From: JABDIY01 sp041576015
Lineage (GTDB): Bacteria; Actinomycetota; Acidimicrobiia; Acidimicrobiales; SZUA-35
Assembly: GCA_041576015.1 (NCBI GenBank)
Contig: JBFGLT010000060.1
Location: 1 to 16,975, forward strand
Direction of reading: 5' to 3'
Length of the DNA: 16,975 nt
Translations under genes and position numbers: made by a program
Part shown: positions 13,881 through 16,975 of the stretch, in pieces
How the letters are laid out: the number at the start of each line of letters is the position of its first letter
Position numbering within the stretch: position 1 is the stretch's first letter
Notes under the pieces: model-generated
Seen by the model: only the letters and a program-made list of their open reading frames with translations
Database searches by the model: none
What the model was told of the DNA's origin: nothing

Positions 13881-14610
13881 GGTTGACCCCGGCGGCGGCT
13901 CCTGCCTCTCGTAGCTTGGCTTCGATACGTCGATCGAAGTCCGACATCGTGCCCTCGCCTTTCAGCATCGTCGATTCGAACTGGCTCTCGTGCTGCCTCA
14001 GCGCCAGCATCTTGACGCTGACGTGCTCGTGCACGTCCTCGGCGTGATCGGGCTCGTCCGCCTCCCAGAGAAGCAGCTGCCGGGGCCGGTGATGAGGCGA
14101 ATCGTGATCGGGGAAGAAGTGGGGATCGCGAGCGGCGACGATGGCCTCGCAGGCGAGGAGACCGGCGTGCCGATGGTCGGGGTGGAGGCGGTACCGCTTC
14201 CACGGATCGTGGCCCAACACGACGTCGGGGCGGAGCTTGCGGATCCAATAGGCGACGGCCGCTCTGGCCTCGAGGTCCGACGCCAGTTCACCGTCGACAT
14301 AGCCGAGGAAGACGACTTCGCCGGTCGCACCGAGGGCCCTGGACGCAGCGATCTGCTCCTCCTGGCGGGTCCGGATGAGTTTGGAACGGTTTGCCCGGCG
14401 GTCCCACGAACCCTTGGATCCGTCCGTGCAGACGAGGACGCTGACCTCGCATCCCCCCGCCGCCCACTTGGCCAAGGTGGCGCCGCACCCGAAGTCGGTG
14501 TCGTCGGGATGGGCGCCGATGGCCAGCGCTCGAGCCGGTATGTCCAGATCACGGCTCCGTACCATCATGGTGAAGGGCTCGAGGGTGAGAGGGTTCTGGG
14601 CTGCGCTCAC
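13846..14610 (-). CDS. PIG-L / LmbE-family deacetylase
   Basis: This 254-residue zinc hydrolase belongs to the family that removes acetyl groups from N-acetylglucosamine-type substrates. The zinc motif AHPDD (33-37) and the second HPDHRH (143-148) are complete, and RQEE (82-85) is as in the family. In actinobacteria, relatives act in mycothiol synthesis (MshB), mycothiol conjugate cleavage (Mca) and antibiotic or lipid pathways; nothing here picks one of these. The GTG at 14610 is seven bases after the cofC stop and has GAGGAC just upstream, so it is probably co-transcribed with cofC. A shorter start at Met15/16 is possible. Confidence 0.87.
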   Translation of the reverse strand: MSAAQNPLTLEPFTMMVRSRDLDIPARALAIGAHPDDTDFGCGATLAKWAAGGCEVSVLVCTDGSKGSWDRRANRSKLIRTRQEEQIAASRALGATGEVVFLGYVDGELASDLEARAAVAYWIRKLRPDVVLGHDPWKRYRLHPDHRHAGLLACEAIVAARDPHFFPDHDSPHHRPRQLLLWEADEPDHAEDVHEHVSVKMLALRQHESQFESTMLKGEGTMSDFDRRIEAKLREAGAAAGVNHAEVFKLIDDI

Positions 14611-14617
14611 GATGTCC

Positions 14618-15208
14618 TCACGTCAATCGAACAGCACGACTCCTGGAACGGTAGAGGTTCAGATCCTCGATCGTGTCCACATCGAGAGCGAAGTCATCAC
14701 CTTCCACGAGATCGAAACAGACGTCGAGCCGGGCCGCTTCGGCGCGGTGGCGAGACAGGGAGCCGGGCCCGTAGGCCACCTCGAAGTCGAGGTCGACGGG
14801 CAGGCTCATCACGTTGGTTCCGTCTCCCAAGCGATCGGTCGCCACCGTCACCGTCCGGTGGTCGACGATGCTGATGAACCGGTCGAACGTAGACACCCCG
14901 GCCAGGTCGCCGTGGGCGATCACCACCCGGCCGTAGCTCTCGGTGGCGAGATGTTGAATCGCCGCCTGCACGGCGACGTTGAGGCCGCCCCCCCGCCAGA
15001 TCACCTGAGCGCCATGCTGCAGTGCGAACCCGGCGACCGTCGGGCGATCGCAGACGACCCACCGGCGGAGCCCTTCGCCGGCGGCGAGAACCCCGGCCGC
15101 CAGTTCGCGCATCAGGGACTCCCGTTCCCTGTCGGGGAGCGCTTCGCCAAGCCGGCCCTTGGCGTCGCCAAAGTCCTTCAGCGGTACCAGCAGGGCGACG
15201 GGGGCCAC
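14618..15208 (-). CDS. cofC: 2-phospho-L-lactate (or phosphoenolpyruvate) guanylyltransferase, F420 biosynthesis
   Basis: It activates 2-phospho-L-lactate or phosphoenolpyruvate with GTP, the step before FO coupling in coenzyme F420 synthesis; in mycobacteria the enzyme is called FbiD. The 196-residue protein has the N-terminal nucleotide-binding loop LVPLKDFGDAKGRL (7-20), GGGLN (73-77), an Asp metal position (HGDLAG, D101), DGTN (129-132), YGPGSLSRH (146-154) and DVDT (176-179). The adjacent gpsA matches the mycobacterial gene order. The GTG start at 15208 has a TAGCGT box six bases upstream, so it may be transcribed separately from gpsA as well as from upstream. Which phospho-acid it prefers cannot be read from the sequence. 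Confidence 0.88.
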   Translation of the reverse strand: MAPVALLVPLKDFGDAKGRLGEALPDRERESLMRELAAGVLAAGEGLRRWVVCDRPTVAGFALQHGAQVIWRGGGLNVAVQAAIQHLATESYGRVVIAHGDLAGVSTFDRFISIVDHRTVTVATDRLGDGTNVMSLPVDLDFEVAYGPGSLSRHRAEAARLDVCFDLVEGDDFALDVDTIEDLNLYRSRSRAVRLT

Positions 15209-15214
15209 CAGGTC

Positions 15215-15220
15215 ACGCTA
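15215..15220 (-). promoter_or_regulatory. -10 box TAGCGT of cofC
   Basis: On the minus strand TAGCGT ends six bases (GACCTG) before the cofC GTG. It shares the ten bases GCTAGCGTGA with the add promoter 11 kb away. It lies in the 45-bp gap after gpsA, suggesting an internal promoter in the operon. Confidence 0.45.
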
Positions 15221-15253
15221 GCGGTTTGTCCCGGTCGGGTCCGGACGGCGAGA

Positions 15254-16276
15254 TCAGGAGCGGCGCATCTCGTGGCCGAGCTGGCCGCGCAGCAGGTTGT
15301 CCTGGGCCCAGTCGGGGTCCCGTCCTTCGAAACACACCTTGGCGAGGTGGCCGGCGATCGGCATGGTGATCCCCAGTTGGCCGGCCAGTTCGATGGCCGC
15401 CCTGGTCGCCTTGACTCCTTCGGCGACCTGGTCCATCTCGGCCAGGATCTGTTCGATCGGCTTTCCCTGCCCGAGAAGGCGGCCGACATGGTTGTTGCGA
15501 CTCTGCGGGCTGATGCAGGTGGCGATCAGATCACCCATCCCGGCCAGCCCGGCCAGGGTCAGCGGCTCCCCGCCCAGCGCGGTGCCCAACTCGATCAGCT
15601 CGGCCAGCCCTCGGGTGATGACGGCGGCGCGGGCGTTGTCGCCGAGCTGGCGCCCTTCGACGGTGCCGGCGGCGATGGCGTACACGTTCTTGAGGGCCCC
15701 GCCGATCTCGCACCCGACGACGTCGTGATGGGTGAAGACCCGGAACGTCGGCGTCGTGAAGATCCCCTGCAGACGCGTGGCGATTGCGTGCTCGCTCATG
15801 GCCAGCACGGCCCCCGCCGGTTGCCCAGCCAGGATCTCCTTGGCCAGATTCGGTCCGGTGAGCACGCCAACCGGCCGGCTGGGCAGCTCTTCGGCGATGA
15901 TCTCGGTCATTCGCTTGTTGGTGTCCTGCTCGAATCCCTTGGCCAGGCTCACGACCGGCACCCAGGGACGCAGGACACCTGCGGCTCTGCGACAGGTCTC
16001 CCGGAACGCTGAGGTGGGGACGCCCATGATCAACAGGTCGGTTGCCGACACCACCGCGTCGAAGTCGCCCGATGCGCCGAGCGACGGGTGCAAATCGAAG
16101 TCGGGCAGATAGCGAAGGTTCCGGTGCTCGTTGTTGATCGATTCGACCGTGGCCGGGTCCCTCGCCCAGAGCTGGGTCGCCGTGTTGTGGGAGGTCAGAT
16201 GGGCCACCGTCGTGCCCCACGACCCACCGCCGAGCACCGACACGCGGAGCTCTGCGTCATGTTGATCAGATGCCAT
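15254..16276 (-). CDS. gpsA: Glycerol-3-phosphate dehydrogenase [NAD(P)+]
   Basis: It reduces dihydroxyacetone phosphate to sn-glycerol 3-phosphate for phospholipid synthesis, in the cytoplasm. The 340-residue protein is of normal length. The dinucleotide site is GGGSWGT (16-22). SLAKGFE (110-116, K113), GPNLAKEI (141-148), the catalytic lysine in GGALKNVYAIAAG (K196), GLAGMGDLIATC (243-254) and SRNNHVG (259-265) follow. The ATG at 16276 has GGGG just upstream but no good TANNNT box at the usual spacing. It starts 38 bp after the partial gene to its right, so it may belong to that transcript. Confidence 0.95.
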   Translation of the reverse strand: MASDQHDAELRVSVLGGGSWGTTVAHLTSHNTATQLWARDPATVESINNEHRNLRYLPDFDLHPSLGASGDFDAVVSATDLLIMGVPTSAFRETCRRAAGVLRPWVPVVSLAKGFEQDTNKRMTEIIAEELPSRPVGVLTGPNLAKEILAGQPAGAVLAMSEHAIATRLQGIFTTPTFRVFTHHDVVGCEIGGALKNVYAIAAGTVEGRQLGDNARAAVITRGLAELIELGTALGGEPLTLAGLAGMGDLIATCISPQSRNNHVGRLLGQGKPIEQILAEMDQVAEGVKATRAAIELAGQLGITMPIAGHLAKVCFEGRDPDWAQDNLLRGQLGHEMRRS

Positions 16277-16314
16277 GCCCCATGTTGGCGCAGCCGGCCC
16301 GATCGCTCCATTCG

Positions 16315-16975
16315 TCAGGAGAACGACACTCCTTCGGCCGGCGGATCACCGAGCTCCTCTGCTGTTCCGGCCAGAAGGGTCTCTCCGCTCGGTTCGCTCG
16401 ACGACCAGCTCGGATCGAGGGCGGGGCAGCTGAGACGGACCGGCCCGCCGGCGCCGGCGTCCAACTGCCAGAGCAGAGCCGGTCGGTAGCCGTGCCACCG
16501 TATGGCGACCGACAGCGCGCCGAACGCCGTGGCCAGCTCGTGGAGCTCGGCTCGTCCGCCACGCCAGGCGGCCGGCCAGACCGGAAACACCCGCACCTCG
16601 GGTTCGGTACCGCCTGGCCCGGCCCACGCCTCGGAGGCGGCCAGGTGGCGGATCGACTGCACGACCTCGGCCGCCACGCTCGAGTCGTCGTGGACGCCCC
16701 ACGCGCCGGTCTCCGATGCCTGTTCGAGAAGCTCGGCCACGTCTCCAGGGCCGTAGCGGGCCGGCGCGCCGAGCCCTCTCGACGGGGCGATGGTCCCCGC
16801 GGCATCGAGTTGCCCGGCCGCCGCCGCCAGGCGAGCCAGGGCCGCCTCGGCCCGGACGCGCGCCGCACCACCCGGGGCGGAGCGGGCCACCCGTCTCGCC
16901 AGCGAGGTCGCCGACGCCAGCAGCTCGTCGCCCAGGACCGGCGCGTGCAGCACTGCGGCCCAGGCCAGCCCGTCG
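16315..16975 (-). CDS. C-terminal part of an unidentified large protein (5' end beyond window)
   Basis: The frame is open and coding-like up to the right edge (reading DGLAWAAVLHAP before the first in-window GTG at 16953), so the gene begins outside the window. The visible ~220 residues have an Ala-rich helical part (about the first 60), then VFPVWPAAWRGG, a TAFGALSVAIRWHG stretch and LSCPALDPSWSS before the end. The order VFPVWP, FGALS and RWHGYRPALLW recalls the C-terminal strands of six-hairpin glycosidase-like or glycogen-debranching-like proteins, where a value-like domain ends the chain. I hold this loosely; no catalytic residue is in view. There is no membrane segment. It lies 38 bp upstream of gpsA. 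Confidence 0.6.
   Translation of the reverse strand, partial: DGLAWAAVLHAPVLGDELLASATSLARRVARSAPGGAARVRAEAALARLAAAAGQLDAAGTIAPSRGLGAPARYGPGDVAELLEQASETGAWGVHDDSSVAAEVVQSIRHLAASEAWAGPGGTEPEVRVFPVWPAAWRGGRAELHELATAFGALSVAIRWHGYRPALLWQLDAGAGGPVRLSCPALDPSWSSSEPSGETLLAGTAEELGDPPAEGVSFS

Noticed and set aside
13112..14248. 378-codon minus-strand frame across the DUF429 and PIG-L genes
   Set aside because: It is in a different frame from both motif-bearing proteins and is Arg/Pro/Ser low-complexity.
14375..16012. 545-codon plus-strand open frame opposite cofC and gpsA
   Set aside because: It is the antisense shadow of two clearly identified genes; the protein is low-complexity, His/Gly/Asp-rich and has no family motif.

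Overview
The window is strongly G+C-rich and gene-dense, with no gene-free stretch longer than about 180 bases. It looks chromosomal and comes from an actinobacterium. An acidimicrobial-type lineage is my best guess. The pointers are a Thr/Pro-rich surface stalk, a DUF1206 membrane protein, a coenzyme F420 gene (cofC) beside gpsA as in mycobacteria, GTG starts, and TANNNT -10 boxes placed 6-8 nt before start codons. The taxonomic call is inference; there is no rRNA or other marker gene here. I saw no tRNA, rRNA, CRISPR array, phage gene or complete insertion sequence.

Layout. 1-712 (+): C-terminal end of a surface protein with a stalk and one membrane helix. 738-4153 (-): adenosine deaminase, ABC ATPase and ABC permease, in that order of transcription and tightly coupled. 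4223-5023 (-): DUF1206 membrane protein, divergent from a HAD phosphatase at 5127-5801 (+). 5824-9294 (-): a four-gene overlapping operon purK-upp-cdd-deoA, joining a purine biosynthesis gene to pyrimidine salvage. 9471-11069 (+): exported D-aminoacylase-like amidohydrolase that has lost the usual HxH metal motif. 11151-11621 (+): COG4119-type NUDIX hydrolase. 11643-12086 (-): small uncharacterised protein, divergent from a Gfo/Idh/MocA oxidoreductase at 12120-13115 (+) across only 33 bp. 13116-16276 (-): gpsA, cofC, PIG-L deacetylase and DUF429 protein. 16315-16975 (-): C-terminal part of a large protein cut by the window edge.

How it fits together. Nucleoside turnover is the main theme: adenosine deaminase, cytidine deaminase, thymidine/pyrimidine-nucleoside phosphorylase and uracil phosphoribosyltransferase form a route from nucleosides to UMP, inosine and pentose phosphate. 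The gpsA-cofC block links glycerophospholipid precursor supply with F420 synthesis.

The best general observation is that eight genes on both strands have a TANNNT hexamer 6-8 nt before the start codon, which suggests leaderless transcription and fixes several start codons. The most unusual protein is the amidohydrolase at 9471. I did not find a convincing new multi-gene system.
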